From an uncultured Woeseiaceae bacterium (GTDB lineage: Bacteria; Pseudomonadota; Gammaproteobacteria; Steroidobacterales; Woeseiaceae): a stretch of 40,134 nucleotides of DNA. The translations under genes were made by a program, and so were the position numbers. The notes under the pieces were generated by a model. It saw only the letters and a list, made by a program, of their open reading frames with translations, had not been told where the DNA came from and did not search any database. The stretch lies in the NCBI GenBank assembly GCA_947258485.1, contig CAMYIS010000263.1, forward strand, positions 1-40,134. Direction: 5' to 3'. This document shows, in pieces, positions 1-9,405 of this stretch (the stretch's first letter is position 1; every line of letters starts with the position of its first letter).

Positions 1-990
1 CGGCACCTCCACCCCCAGGTTCAGCGCGACATGGCCGCCGCGGGTCAGGCCTAGACGGACCTGCGGCAGGGCCGTCCACTCGAGATCTCCGTTGCGCGAG
101 CGGAACGGGTTCGTGGCTGTGACCTCGAGAGCGGGAAAAATGCGTCGCGGCCACGGCGTGTGCACCCAGTGCACGATGCCGGCGAGCTCGGCCTCGCCGT
201 TGCTGGCGCCCTCGAACGGGAACTTCAGCCGCAGGCTGCTCTGGAATATCCATGCATCCGACAGTACGCGCCCGTAGGCGAGATAAGCCTGCAGCTCACC
301 ATCGCCCTCGGCCTCGACCGGAATGGCCCAGACCGCCGCGGCTGAAAGAATATGCTGCTGGCTGAACGAAAGCGCCTGCTTGTAGCCAATCTCGGCCTCG
401 GCGAGCTCCGACACAGCGCCTTCAGATTCATAGACCAGCTCCACTATCGCCTGGCCGGCCTTGCCGATGCGCTTTTCGAGTTCGAGCACGTGCTTTTGTG
501 AGTTATCGCCATCCTGGTCGGTAAACCGGCCTTTGTAAACGACCTCATCCTCGGGGAATGCTTTTTTCGTGCGGGTCGGCAGGAACAGGTTCATTTCACC
601 TGGCGGATACGCCAGGGTATCGACGAGCGACTTGATGTACGCCGTGACGTTCGCGATATCCTCATCGCTCAATGCTTCGCCCTGAGCCGGCATCTGTTCG
701 GCGAGCCCCAGCGCGTGACCGCCGTGCTTGATCACCATCTCCCAGTCACCGGCGGGCTCGCGGCTGTTGAAAAGAGGATCGGAGAAATCCGCCGGCATGA
801 CACCGAGCCCCTTGACCACCGGGTTGTCTGGGTCCGGTCGGCCACTCGCTCCGTGGCAAACAGCACATTGCGCGGCATAAATTTTCTGGCCCGCGCCGAG
901 GTCCGCGCCCTCCACCCGTGCGGATGACAACAAGACCATAAGAACGAAAAAGAGTGCTGACTGAAGTGCAAAAACAGAGCTGACTTTCAC
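1..990 (-). CDS. Cytochrome c domain protein with long C-terminal extension, partial (runs off left edge)
   Basis: My own minus-strand translation from GTG at 990 gives MKVSSVFALQSALFFVLMVLLSSARVEGADLGAGQKIYAAQCAVCHGASGRP...: signal peptide plus a CAVCH heme motif. The frame stays open to the window edge, so it is absent from the ORF track. The C-terminal part (AYGRVLSDAWIFQSSLRLKFPFE...) looks beta-strand rich. Confidence 0.8.
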   Translation of the reverse strand, partial: MKVSSVFALQSALFFVLMVLLSSARVEGADLGAGQKIYAAQCAVCHGASGRPDPDNPVVKGLGVMPADFSDPLFNSREPAGDWEMVIKHGGHALGLAEQMPAQGEALSDEDIANVTAYIKSLVDTLAYPPGEMNLFLPTRTKKAFPEDEVVYKGRFTDQDGDNSQKHVLELEKRIGKAGQAIVELVYESEGAVSELAEAEIGYKQALSFSQQHILSAAAVWAIPVEAEGDGELQAYLAYGRVLSDAWIFQSSLRLKFPFEGASNGEAELAGIVHWVHTPWPRRIFPALEVTATNPFRSRNGDLEWTALPQVRLGLTRGGHVALNLGVEVP

Positions 991-1351
991 TGCTGTCTCC
1001 CGACTTTCCGAAATGGTGGTTTTAAGTCTTCATCTACGTCACTCGGCAAGCGGTATGAATCAGTGCTTGTACTTACCGAGCGAGTGCATAAATCGAGAAA
1101 TCGAGGTAAAGGCGACGGATTCCTGAGAGAACCTAACGCGGCGGCATATCGGCGCAGTACATGTTCTTGGGCTGTCTTGGGCTATGTAGGGTCGTGAAAA
1201 CTGTTCACTGAAAACCCGCGTGTCGGTGGTTCGGTCCGCCGCTAGCCACCACCTGTACCTAACCAAGTACACTGTCCGTGAACGAAATCGACCGGCCATC
1301 GAGCGCAGGTATTGGCGCCGCGGGCTGACGTGACAATACAGGCGGGACCCA

Positions 1352-1963
1352 ATGGGCGATGAACTGCTGGTAAGTACCCTCGTGCCTTTATGGCTCAAAG
1401 TCGCGTGGACCGCGATGGTGCTCGTTATCGTCTTGATTTATTGGCGGCACCGCGGCCCGGCTAATTTTCTCTGGTTCTCCGACATCGCTTTCCTCGGGCT
1501 CGTCCCCGGTCTGTGGCTGGAAAGTTCGTTCATCGTCAGCCTGATGGCATGCATGGTGCTTGTTCCAGAGTTGTTATGGAGCGTGAGTTTTTTCGGCCGC
1601 CTGCTGCGCCTGCCGCGCCTGACAGGCATCGCCGACTACATGTTCGTCGAACAGAGCCCGCTGTGGCTGCGCGCGGTATCGCTGTTCCACGTCCCGTTGT
1701 TGGCGGTGGTTGTTTGGGGCCCGTGGCGGCTCGGTTACGACCCCGGCGTATATCCATGGGCGGTGCTGACCGCATGGCTCGTGCTGCTGCTGACGCGCTG
1801 GCTGACAAAACCGAAAGAGAACATCAATCATGTATACCGGTTCCCGGTCGCCGCGGGCGCAAAACTCACGCCGGTAAAACACATGCTGGTGCTGATGGCG
1901 GCGGTGCCACTGGTGCTGCAGCTTCCGGGGCATCTGTTGCTGTGGGCGATGTTCGGAAACTGA
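1352..1963 (+). CDS. Hypothetical multi-pass membrane protein
   Basis: 203 aa ORF with several hydrophobic helices; no confident family. Confidence 0.7.
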   Translation: MGDELLVSTLVPLWLKVAWTAMVLVIVLIYWRHRGPANFLWFSDIAFLGLVPGLWLESSFIVSLMACMVLVPELLWSVSFFGRLLRLPRLTGIADYMFVEQSPLWLRAVSLFHVPLLAVVVWGPWRLGYDPGVYPWAVLTAWLVLLLTRWLTKPKENINHVYRFPVAAGAKLTPVKHMLVLMAAVPLVLQLPGHLLLWAMFGN

Positions 1964-2089
1964 CGAAGGTAAGAGATGAATCAATCACCTGGCGCTCTGG
2001 AAAACCTTCTCCGAACCGTGGCCTTCGGGCATTATCTGAATGGCCCCCAGGTAGGTTTCGTAGGCGAGCGCGTTTCGGTTCGACGCCGC

Positions 2090-3640
2090 CTACCAGGTAT
2101 CAACGAACGTCCGCCGTTTGCCGCGCCTGGGAGTGGGTTCGGGTGCAGCGGCGATGGCCTTGATAATCGCTTCGCGCGTATCGATCGGATCGATCACTGC
2201 ATCGATTTCCAAATGTGCAGCGGCCTCAGTGGCTTTACCCGCTTCGTACATCTTGGTGACCAGTTCGTCGAAGAGGGCTTCGCGCTCCTCTGAATCTTCG
2301 ACGGCGTCAAGTTCCTTTTTGAAGCCGAGGCGAACGGCGCCCTCTAACCCCATGCCGCCAAATTCACCCGTGGGCCAGGCAGCCGCATAGAAGGGTGCGA
2401 CAAAGCTACCACCCGTCATCGCCATGGCCCCGAGTCCGTAGCCCTTACGGAGAAAAATGGCCACGATGGGCACGCTCATGCTGGCGGCAGTAACGAATAA
2501 GCTGGACATGCGTCGTACGGCGGCCTGTTGCTCACTTTCCGGTCCCACCATGAAACCTGGCGTATCCGTAAGAGATAAAACGGGCAATTCGAACGCATCA
2601 CACAACTGCAGGAAGCGAGCCGCCTTTACTGCAGATTCGGCATCAATGGCGCCGCCCAGTTGCTGACAATCATTGGCGATCACGCCAATTGGTTTGCCCT
2701 CAAGGCGCATGAACCCGGTGATGATCGGTCGCCCGTACTTACGCCGCAGCTCCGTGAAAGAATCGGAGTCCGCGATGGTTTCGATGATGGATCGAACCGG
2801 ATAGCCCCAGCGTCGGTCCTCCGGTATGGCATCGCGGAGCGAACTTTGATCCGGACAGGACCACTCGCCGACAGCACCTTGAAAATATCCCAGCAGCTGT
2901 TTGGCAATGCGGGTGGCGTCTTCCTCATCTTCGGCGACGATATCAACCACTCCATTTTGTTCCTGAACGTCAATCGGGCCGATCGCCGTGGGAGGATGTG
3001 TCCCGAGCCCGCCGCCTTCGATCATTGCGGGGCCGGCCATACCAATCCATGAGGAACGCGTGGCAACGGTGATGTCCGCGCAACCGAACAGGGCCGCGTT
3101 ACCGGCAAAACAGTAGCCGTTATTGATCGCAATACGCGGTACCAGGCCGCTCAATCTCGCCCAGGTTGAAAAAGACTTGATGTTCAGGCCGGCAATCTGG
3201 GTAGTCACGTCTGTATCACCGGGGCGACCGCCGCCACCCTCGGTGTACATGACCACCGGTAATTCCCTGTCTTCTGCCAACTCGAATATGCGATCGAGCT
3301 TCTTATGGTGGAAGTATCCCTGGGTGCCCGCCAGTACGCTGTAGTCGTAAACGACTATCGCCGCTCGCTTGCCGTTGATGGTGGCGACCCCGGTAATGAC
3401 AGCATCTGCAGCGGTGCTCTGCTGCAAGTCTTCGTAGTCGCGGCGGTTACGCTGTGCCGCCACGGCTAACTGACCGTACTCGGTGAATGAGTCTGCATCA
3501 ATGAGGTCGGCCAGGTTCTCGCGAGCGGTACGATATCCTTTCGCGTGCCTCTTGGCCGTGGCGTCGGCGCGAACTTCATCCGATGTGTTGGCGAGACGTC
3601 GTTGCAGTGCCTCGAGTTCTGGTCTGGGTTTCTTGCTCAT
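2090..3640 (-). CDS. Acyl-CoA carboxylase carboxyltransferase subunit (propionyl/methylmalonyl-CoA carboxyltransferase family)
   Basis: 516 aa; carboxyltransferase-type features (ARENLADLIDADSFTEYG, VVYDYSVLAGTQGYFHHKKLDRIFELA, LTDTPGFMVGPESE). Confidence 0.9.
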   Translation of the reverse strand: MSKKPRPELEALQRRLANTSDEVRADATAKRHAKGYRTARENLADLIDADSFTEYGQLAVAAQRNRRDYEDLQQSTAADAVITGVATINGKRAAIVVYDYSVLAGTQGYFHHKKLDRIFELAEDRELPVVMYTEGGGGRPGDTDVTTQIAGLNIKSFSTWARLSGLVPRIAINNGYCFAGNAALFGCADITVATRSSWIGMAGPAMIEGGGLGTHPPTAIGPIDVQEQNGVVDIVAEDEEDATRIAKQLLGYFQGAVGEWSCPDQSSLRDAIPEDRRWGYPVRSIIETIADSDSFTELRRKYGRPIITGFMRLEGKPIGVIANDCQQLGGAIDAESAVKAARFLQLCDAFELPVLSLTDTPGFMVGPESEQQAAVRRMSSLFVTAASMSVPIVAIFLRKGYGLGAMAMTGGSFVAPFYAAAWPTGEFGGMGLEGAVRLGFKKELDAVEDSEEREALFDELVTKMYEAGKATEAAAHLEIDAVIDPIDTREAIIKAIAAAPEPTPRRGKRRTFVDTW

Positions 3641-3799
3641 ACTTCAATAGGCTATTGTGCGACTCTTCATACTAGTCGGTCGCGCAGCTCTTTTCACCGG
3701 GCGCCGGTGGATAATCGTTGGGTGATCGTTACGTCTTCGACGTATTTGACCTGGCAAGGTCGCCAATCAGGTTTCTGATCTTGTTATGAAACAAGTGGC

Positions 3800-4258
3800 T
3801 TGGGAGTTGTTATGAAACTAAACATGATATTCCTCATCGGTCTTGCAGCCGGCATGGCCGGTTGCACTGAGAAAGAACAGGCGACACCGGAGCAGGCGGA
3901 TGAAATGCCACCGGCAGTGTCAGCCGTTGAATCGGAAGCGATCCCTGCGCCGACCGAGGATTGGCGGGCCTCTAAATTTTTGGATCACATGCATGCGCAC
4001 GCGGAGCATCTCGACGATCTCAATTACGCCCTCGACGATGGCGACTTCGATGGCGCGATGACGCCGGCGTATTGGTTGTCGCGACACGAAACGGTGGGTG
4101 GCCTCCCGGCAGACCTTCAGCCGTTCCTGGTTCGCATGCGTGAGGCGGCCCGCGCCGTCGAAGAGACAAAAGATCTTGCAGCCGCACGCGCAGCGGCGGG
4201 GCGCATCGGCAAAGAGTGCCAGAGTTGTCATACCGCGGCGGGGGTCGGTAACGAGTAG
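3800..4258 (+). CDS. Cytochrome c'-like lipoprotein
   Basis: Lipobox-like GMAGC near the N-terminus; CQSCH heme motif at the extreme C-terminus of a helical protein, as in class II cytochromes. Confidence 0.75.
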   Translation: MGVVMKLNMIFLIGLAAGMAGCTEKEQATPEQADEMPPAVSAVESEAIPAPTEDWRASKFLDHMHAHAEHLDDLNYALDDGDFDGAMTPAYWLSRHETVGGLPADLQPFLVRMREAARAVEETKDLAAARAAAGRIGKECQSCHTAAGVGNE

Positions 4259-4278
4259 CTGCGACGTCCCCATATGCA

Positions 4279-5301
4279 TTAAAGATGTAGCTCGACAAGA
4301 TCGCCATCAGATACGAGGTGGTCCGGACCAACTTGCTGACCATCAAATACCTCGGCGCCCCACATGCGTGCAAATTTCAGATCCCGGGCTATGTCTTTGT
4401 GCACCAGGCTGGCGACGTCGAGCACGGTGCCACCACGACGCACCGTGAAGGGCTTGTCGTTATCCGCCGGTTTACCTGGCGTTTTGGTGTAGACGCGGAC
4501 GATCTCCAGCGCGCGAAAAAGAAAAGACCCGAGCTCATCCAGACCATCGCCGGTCTTGGCTGACGTTGTCAGGGTGGGAAAACGCAATCCGAGCAGCTCT
4601 TCGAGAATCTCGACTTCCTCGGGATCGGGGTCGAGGTCACTTTTGTTCGCGATCAACACGGTGGGCAGGTTGAGACGGAACGGGTCGTCTGTCTCGCTCC
4701 TTTCTGCTGACCCTGTCGACTCCAACCCCGGCCACGCCGCTGTAAGGAAGATCTTCTTTTCCGACAGGCGCTCAAGGATCGTGGGAACCTGCTCCAGGCA
4801 ATCGGGGTCGCTGATGTCAACAACGAGCAACACGCCATCGGCTGGCTGCACCGCGTTGACCATCCACGGTTCCATGAAGTCATTCGATACCGGGGGCAGA
4901 TCCACCAGCTGAAAGTGGATGTCTTCGTAAGGAAGCATGCCGGGTACCGGCAGATGCGTGGTGTAGGGGTACGGTCCGATGTCACTGTGTGATCCGGTCA
5001 ACCGGGCGTGCAAACTGGATTTGCCGGCATTGGGCGGTCCCACGAGGCAAAGTTGTGCGGCACCTTCGGGACGCACGACAAGCGACGGGCCGCTGCGGCG
5101 ACCGCCCTTCTTAGGCCCTGCGAGTTCCTCGGTCAGCTGCTTGATACGGGTCTTGATGTCGGCCTGCAGATGCTCCGTACCTTTGTGCTTGGGGATCGTC
5201 CGGAACATCTCGCGCAGGCAGTCCAGACGATCCTTCGGCTCGCGCGCCTTGCGGTAAGCCTCCTCGGCTTTCTTGTATTCGGGTGTGACATTGGTCGGCA
5301 T
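4279..5301 (-). CDS. TGS-domain GTPase (Obg/DRG-like)
   Basis: GPPNAGKSSLHARLTG (G1), DLPP (G3), NKSD (G4) and C-terminal TGS-like DGDLVELHL. Start set at ATG 5301 (MPTNVTPEYKKAEEAYRKA); the longer ORF to 5727 overlaps the divergent ATPase gene. Confidence 0.85.
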   Translation of the reverse strand: MPTNVTPEYKKAEEAYRKAREPKDRLDCLREMFRTIPKHKGTEHLQADIKTRIKQLTEELAGPKKGGRRSGPSLVVRPEGAAQLCLVGPPNAGKSSLHARLTGSHSDIGPYPYTTHLPVPGMLPYEDIHFQLVDLPPVSNDFMEPWMVNAVQPADGVLLVVDISDPDCLEQVPTILERLSEKKIFLTAAWPGLESTGSAERSETDDPFRLNLPTVLIANKSDLDPDPEEVEILEELLGLRFPTLTTSAKTGDGLDELGSFLFRALEIVRVYTKTPGKPADNDKPFTVRRGGTVLDVASLVHKDIARDLKFARMWGAEVFDGQQVGPDHLVSDGDLVELHL

Positions 5302-5460
5302 ATGAATGAATTTTACCCGAGCAAGCTCTCTCCGCATGAGATTCTGCGAGTTGACGCGCGGAAACTGCGGTTTGACGCCGTTCTTGCGCCCCTCGGCTAT
5401 AATTAGGGATGCAGCTGGACGACTGCGAGATAGGGTTACCGATTGACGGAGGCTCTGCTC

Positions 5461-8190
5461 ATGCAAGACAGCGCGACTCGCGGGGCTCGACCCGAGGCCA
5501 CAACATGCTGGCACTCGCGTAGCGCAGACCAGGTTTTCGTCGAACTGAGGTCTGTGCGCGATGGGGTCAGCGAATCCGAAGCGCGACTTCGGCTTGAGTC
5601 GTATGGGCCCAACCGACTTCGTCCGCCGGAGCGATCCGGACCGCTCGTTCGATTCGCGGCGCAGTTCCGCAACGTCCTCATTTATGTGCTCCTTGCCGCG
5701 GCCGGCTTGACCGCTCTGCTCGCGCACTGGGTTGACACGGCTGTAATCGTGGGGGTCGTGATCGTCAACGCGCTGATCGGATTTCTCCAGGAAGGTAAGG
5801 CCGAGCGCGCCCTCGACGCGATACGCAATATGCTATCGATTCAGGCTTGCGTCCTTCGTGACGGGAACCGGCTGCAGATACCCGCGGAGGAACTCGTGCC
5901 CGGCGACGTCGTGCTCCTCCGATCGGGTGACAAAGTGCCAGCGGATGTGCGACTGGACAAGGTCAAGACGCTGCAGATACACGAAGCCCTGCTGACCGGC
6001 GAGTCGCTCGCCGTCTCCAAGGACGTGCAGCCCGTGCCCGAAAACACGCCTTTGGGCGATCGGCGCTGCATGGCTTACTCGGGAACCCTCGTCACTTACG
6101 GTCAGGGTAGCGGCGTCGTCGTCGCCACAGGCGACGCCACCGAAATCGGGCGCATCAGCACGCTGCTCGCCGAGGTCGAGGTGCTGACCACGCCGCTGCT
6201 TCGGCAAATGGCGACGTTCGGCCGCTGGCTGACCCTGGCGATCATGATAATCGCCACGCTCGCGTTTCTGTTCGGCATCCTTATTCGTGGCTTCTCGGTC
6301 GAGGAGATGTTCCTTGCCGCCGTCGGCCTCGCCGTGGCCGCGATTCCCGAAGGGTTGCCCGCGATCATGACCATCACGCTCGCCCTCGGCGTGCAGCAGA
6401 TGGCACACCGCAGGGCGATCATCCGGCGCCTGCCGGCCGTGGAGACGCTCGGGTCGGTGACCATGATCTGCTCCGACAAGACCGGCACGTTCACGCGCAA
6501 CGAGATGACGGTGCAGACCATCGTCACCGGGAACAAGGTCTTCGAAGTCACGGGCGTCGGCTACGCGCCTACAGGCGCACTGCATCTCGATGGCAACGAG
6601 GTGGCGATGACCGAGCATCCGGTCCTCGGCGAGATGATAATGGCCGCCGTTCTCTGCAACGAAGCGAACCTCAGGCAGGAAGGCGGCACCTGGGTCGTCG
6701 ACGGTGATCCCACCGAAGGTGCGCTGCTGACGGTGGGGATGAAAGCCGGCTTCGATCCGGAATTCGAGGGCAAGGCTCTGCCATGCACGGACCTTGTGCC
6801 GTTCGAGTCCGAGCACCGCTACATGGCAACCCTGCACCATGATCACCTCGGTAACGGCTTCATCTTCGTCAAAGGGGCGCCCGAGCGCATTCTCGAGATG
6901 TGCGATCGGCAGCGGACGCCGACCCCCGGCGAGGACGTGGCGCTGGACAGCGACTACTGGCACGGCCTCCTGGAGGAGATCGCCGCGCGCGGCCAGCGGG
7001 TCCTCGCGGTGGCAACGAAGACGGCGGCCTCCGATCACCTCGAGCTCACCTTCAGTCACGTTGAGACCGGGCTCAGTCTGGTGGGCCTGTTCGGCCTCGC
7101 GGACCCGCCCCGCGACGAGGCCATCAAGGCGGTGCAGACCTGTTTGACCGCGGGCATACAGGTCAAGATGATCACGGGAGACCACGCGGCTACGGCGCAC
7201 GCCGTCGGCAAGCAGCTCGGCTTGCAGGTCGATGGGGGCGTGCTGACGGGCCAGGATATCGACGCGATGAGTGAGACGATGCTGCGGGCGCGCGCTCTGG
7301 ACGTGGATATCTTCGCACGCACCAGCCCCGAGCATAAGCTGCATCTCGTCACCGCGCTGCAGGCCTCGGGCCACGTTGTCGCGATGACCGGGGATGGCGT
7401 CAACGACGCGCCAGCTCTCCGGCGCGCCGATGTCGGTGTGGCAATGGGCCTGAAGGGCACGGAAGTGGCCAAGGAGTCTGCCGAGATGGTGCTCGCCGAC
7501 GATAACTTCGCCTCCATCGCGGACGCGGTCGAAGAAGGACGCACGGTCTACGAAAACCTCAAGAAGGCGATCACCTTCATCCTTCCCACCAACGGCGGCG
7601 AGGCGCTCACGATCATTGCCGCGATCGTTCTGGGACGCGCGCTCCCGATCACACCGGTGCAGATCCTATGGGTCAATATGATCACGGCCGTCACTCTCGC
7701 GCTGGCTCTCGCCTTCGAGCGCGCCCAGCAGGACGTCATGAAACGTCCCCCACGAAGCCCAAAGGAGCCACTGCTCTCCGCATTTCTCGTCTGGCGGATC
7801 GTGTTCGTCTCGGCGATTCTCGTCGGCGGGGTGTTCGGGATTTTCGTGTTCGAGCTGGAAGCTGGATCCGGAATCGACCGGGCGCGGACGGTGGCGGTGA
7901 ACACGCTTGTGGTCTTCGAGGTGTTCTACGTCTTCAACACGCGCTACCTCTACGCGTCCGTCCTGAATCTGCACGGACTGACAGGAAGCCGCCCAGTCCT
8001 CGTCGCGAGCGCGCTCGTCATCCTCATACAGCTGGCCTTCACGTACGCGCCGCCCATGCAGGACCTGTTCAAAACGGTGTCGCTCGATCTCGCGACCTGG
8101 GGCCGCATCGTGCTCGTGGGCGCTTCCGTCTTTCTGCTGGTCGAAGCCGAAAAGGCAATGTTCCGATTGATACGGGGACGGGGACGGTGA
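5461..8190 (+). CDS. Cation-transporting P-type ATPase (P2-type)
   Basis: TGES, PEGLPA, phosphorylation motif CSDKTGTFT, KGAPE, TGDGVNDAPAL. GGAGG Shine-Dalgarno at 5448-5452 supports ATG 5461. Confidence 0.93.
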   Translation: MQDSATRGARPEATTCWHSRSADQVFVELRSVRDGVSESEARLRLESYGPNRLRPPERSGPLVRFAAQFRNVLIYVLLAAAGLTALLAHWVDTAVIVGVVIVNALIGFLQEGKAERALDAIRNMLSIQACVLRDGNRLQIPAEELVPGDVVLLRSGDKVPADVRLDKVKTLQIHEALLTGESLAVSKDVQPVPENTPLGDRRCMAYSGTLVTYGQGSGVVVATGDATEIGRISTLLAEVEVLTTPLLRQMATFGRWLTLAIMIIATLAFLFGILIRGFSVEEMFLAAVGLAVAAIPEGLPAIMTITLALGVQQMAHRRAIIRRLPAVETLGSVTMICSDKTGTFTRNEMTVQTIVTGNKVFEVTGVGYAPTGALHLDGNEVAMTEHPVLGEMIMAAVLCNEANLRQEGGTWVVDGDPTEGALLTVGMKAGFDPEFEGKALPCTDLVPFESEHRYMATLHHDHLGNGFIFVKGAPERILEMCDRQRTPTPGEDVALDSDYWHGLLEEIAARGQRVLAVATKTAASDHLELTFSHVETGLSLVGLFGLADPPRDEAIKAVQTCLTAGIQVKMITGDHAATAHAVGKQLGLQVDGGVLTGQDIDAMSETMLRARALDVDIFARTSPEHKLHLVTALQASGHVVAMTGDGVNDAPALRRADVGVAMGLKGTEVAKESAEMVLADDNFASIADAVEEGRTVYENLKKAITFILPTNGGEALTIIAAIVLGRALPITPVQILWVNMITAVTLALALAFERAQQDVMKRPPRSPKEPLLSAFLVWRIVFVSAILVGGVFGIFVFELEAGSGIDRARTVAVNTLVVFEVFYVFNTRYLYASVLNLHGLTGSRPVLVASALVILIQLAFTYAPPMQDLFKTVSLDLATWGRIVLVGASVFLLVEAEKAMFRLIRGRGR

Positions 8191-8330
8191 CGGTGCAAGC
8201 CCCGTGTCAGCGACTCGCCGGACGAGAACATGACAACGGAAATCGTCATCATGTTTTTCGAGTAGTCTCGCGACGCTCTGATGATTTTTGCGTACAGTTC
8301 GGTTCACGACTGTACTGCTAGGAACAATCA

Positions 8331-9353
8331 ATGGATAACCTGATCTGGGCGGGTATTCTCCTTTGCCTGTGTCACTCCGCCATGTTCTCGGGTCTGAACC
8401 TGGCGTTTTTCAGCCTCAGCCGGCTGCGGCTCGAGGCGGAATCGGCGGCGGGAAACACGGCGGCGAAAAAAGTGCTGGCGTTGCGCGAGGACTCCAATTT
8501 CCTGTTGACGACCATTCTTTGGGGCAACGTCGGTATCAACGTGTTGCTGACCCTGTTGTCGAACTCCGTCATGGCGGGTGTCTCTGCGTTCGCTTTTTCG
8601 ACCGTTGTCATCACGTTCGCCGGCGAGATCATGCCGCAGGCCTATTTCTCGCGTCGGGCGATGATGATGGCGTCGTTGCTGAGTCCCGTGCTGCGATTCT
8701 ACCAGTACGTCCTTTACCCGGTAGCCAGACCGAGCGCATGGATGCTGGACAAGTGGCTCGGGGCAGAGCGCGTGGTCTACCTGCAGGAACAACAGCTCAA
8801 GGGCGTGATCGAGCAGCACATCGTTTCCGATCATGCCGAGATCGACTTTATCGAGGGCAGGGGCGCGCTCAACTTCCTGGACATCGACGACGTGCCGATC
8901 CAGGACGAGGGAGAAACCGTCGACCCGGCAAGCGTTATCGCCATGCCGGTGAAAGTCGACCTTCCGGTATTGCCGCAGGTCGACTCGTTAAAGGACCCGT
9001 TCGTCGTCGACGTCAACGCATCCGGCAGAAAGTGGACGATCATCACCGACAACGACGGTAAACCGCAGCTGCTGCTTGATGCCGATTCCTACCTGAGAGC
9101 CCTCATGTCCGATCCGGCCAGCGTCGACGCGTATGCGCACTGCCACCGGCCCATCGTGATACGCGACCCGAAGAGTCCGCTGGGTCACGTCATACTCGCA
9201 CTGAAACGGGGCATGCAGGCGAAGAGCGACGCTGCCATAGAGAAAGACATCGTCCTTTTGTGGAGCGACGACCGCAGGCAGGTCATCACCGGCGCGGATC
9301 TGCTCGGCCGGTTGCTGAGCGGCATCGAAGCGGAATTGCCGGCGACGACGTAG
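8331..9353 (+). CDS. DUF21/CBS-pair protein (CNNM/CorC-type ion transporter family)
   Basis: N-terminal DUF21-like helices (SAMFSGLNLAFFSLSRLRLEAE, LLTTILWGNVGINVLLTLLS, GEIMPQAYFSR) followed by a CBS-like region. Confidence 0.8.
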   Translation: MDNLIWAGILLCLCHSAMFSGLNLAFFSLSRLRLEAESAAGNTAAKKVLALREDSNFLLTTILWGNVGINVLLTLLSNSVMAGVSAFAFSTVVITFAGEIMPQAYFSRRAMMMASLLSPVLRFYQYVLYPVARPSAWMLDKWLGAERVVYLQEQQLKGVIEQHIVSDHAEIDFIEGRGALNFLDIDDVPIQDEGETVDPASVIAMPVKVDLPVLPQVDSLKDPFVVDVNASGRKWTIITDNDGKPQLLLDADSYLRALMSDPASVDAYAHCHRPIVIRDPKSPLGHVILALKRGMQAKSDAAIEKDIVLLWSDDRRQVITGADLLGRLLSGIEAELPATT

Positions 9354-9405
9354 ATAGGATCAGGTGTCCTGATCCGGCGTGTCGCCGCTCGTCGACAGCG
9401 ACAGC

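Noticed and set aside
1060-1398. 112-aa minus ORF in the 991-1351 intergenic region
   Set aside because: No family resemblance, and it overlaps the start of the membrane-protein gene; likely non-coding.
5833-7374. 513-aa antisense ORF inside the P-type ATPase gene
   Set aside because: Composition artefact of GC-rich coding DNA (His/Arg/Gly-rich, no recognisable domain); the sense frame is an unambiguous ATPase.
8174-8200. ggggacggggacggtgacggtg short repeat at the end of the ATPase gene
   Set aside because: Only about three imperfect hexamers, mostly coding (RLIRGRGR stop); not distinguishable from chance.
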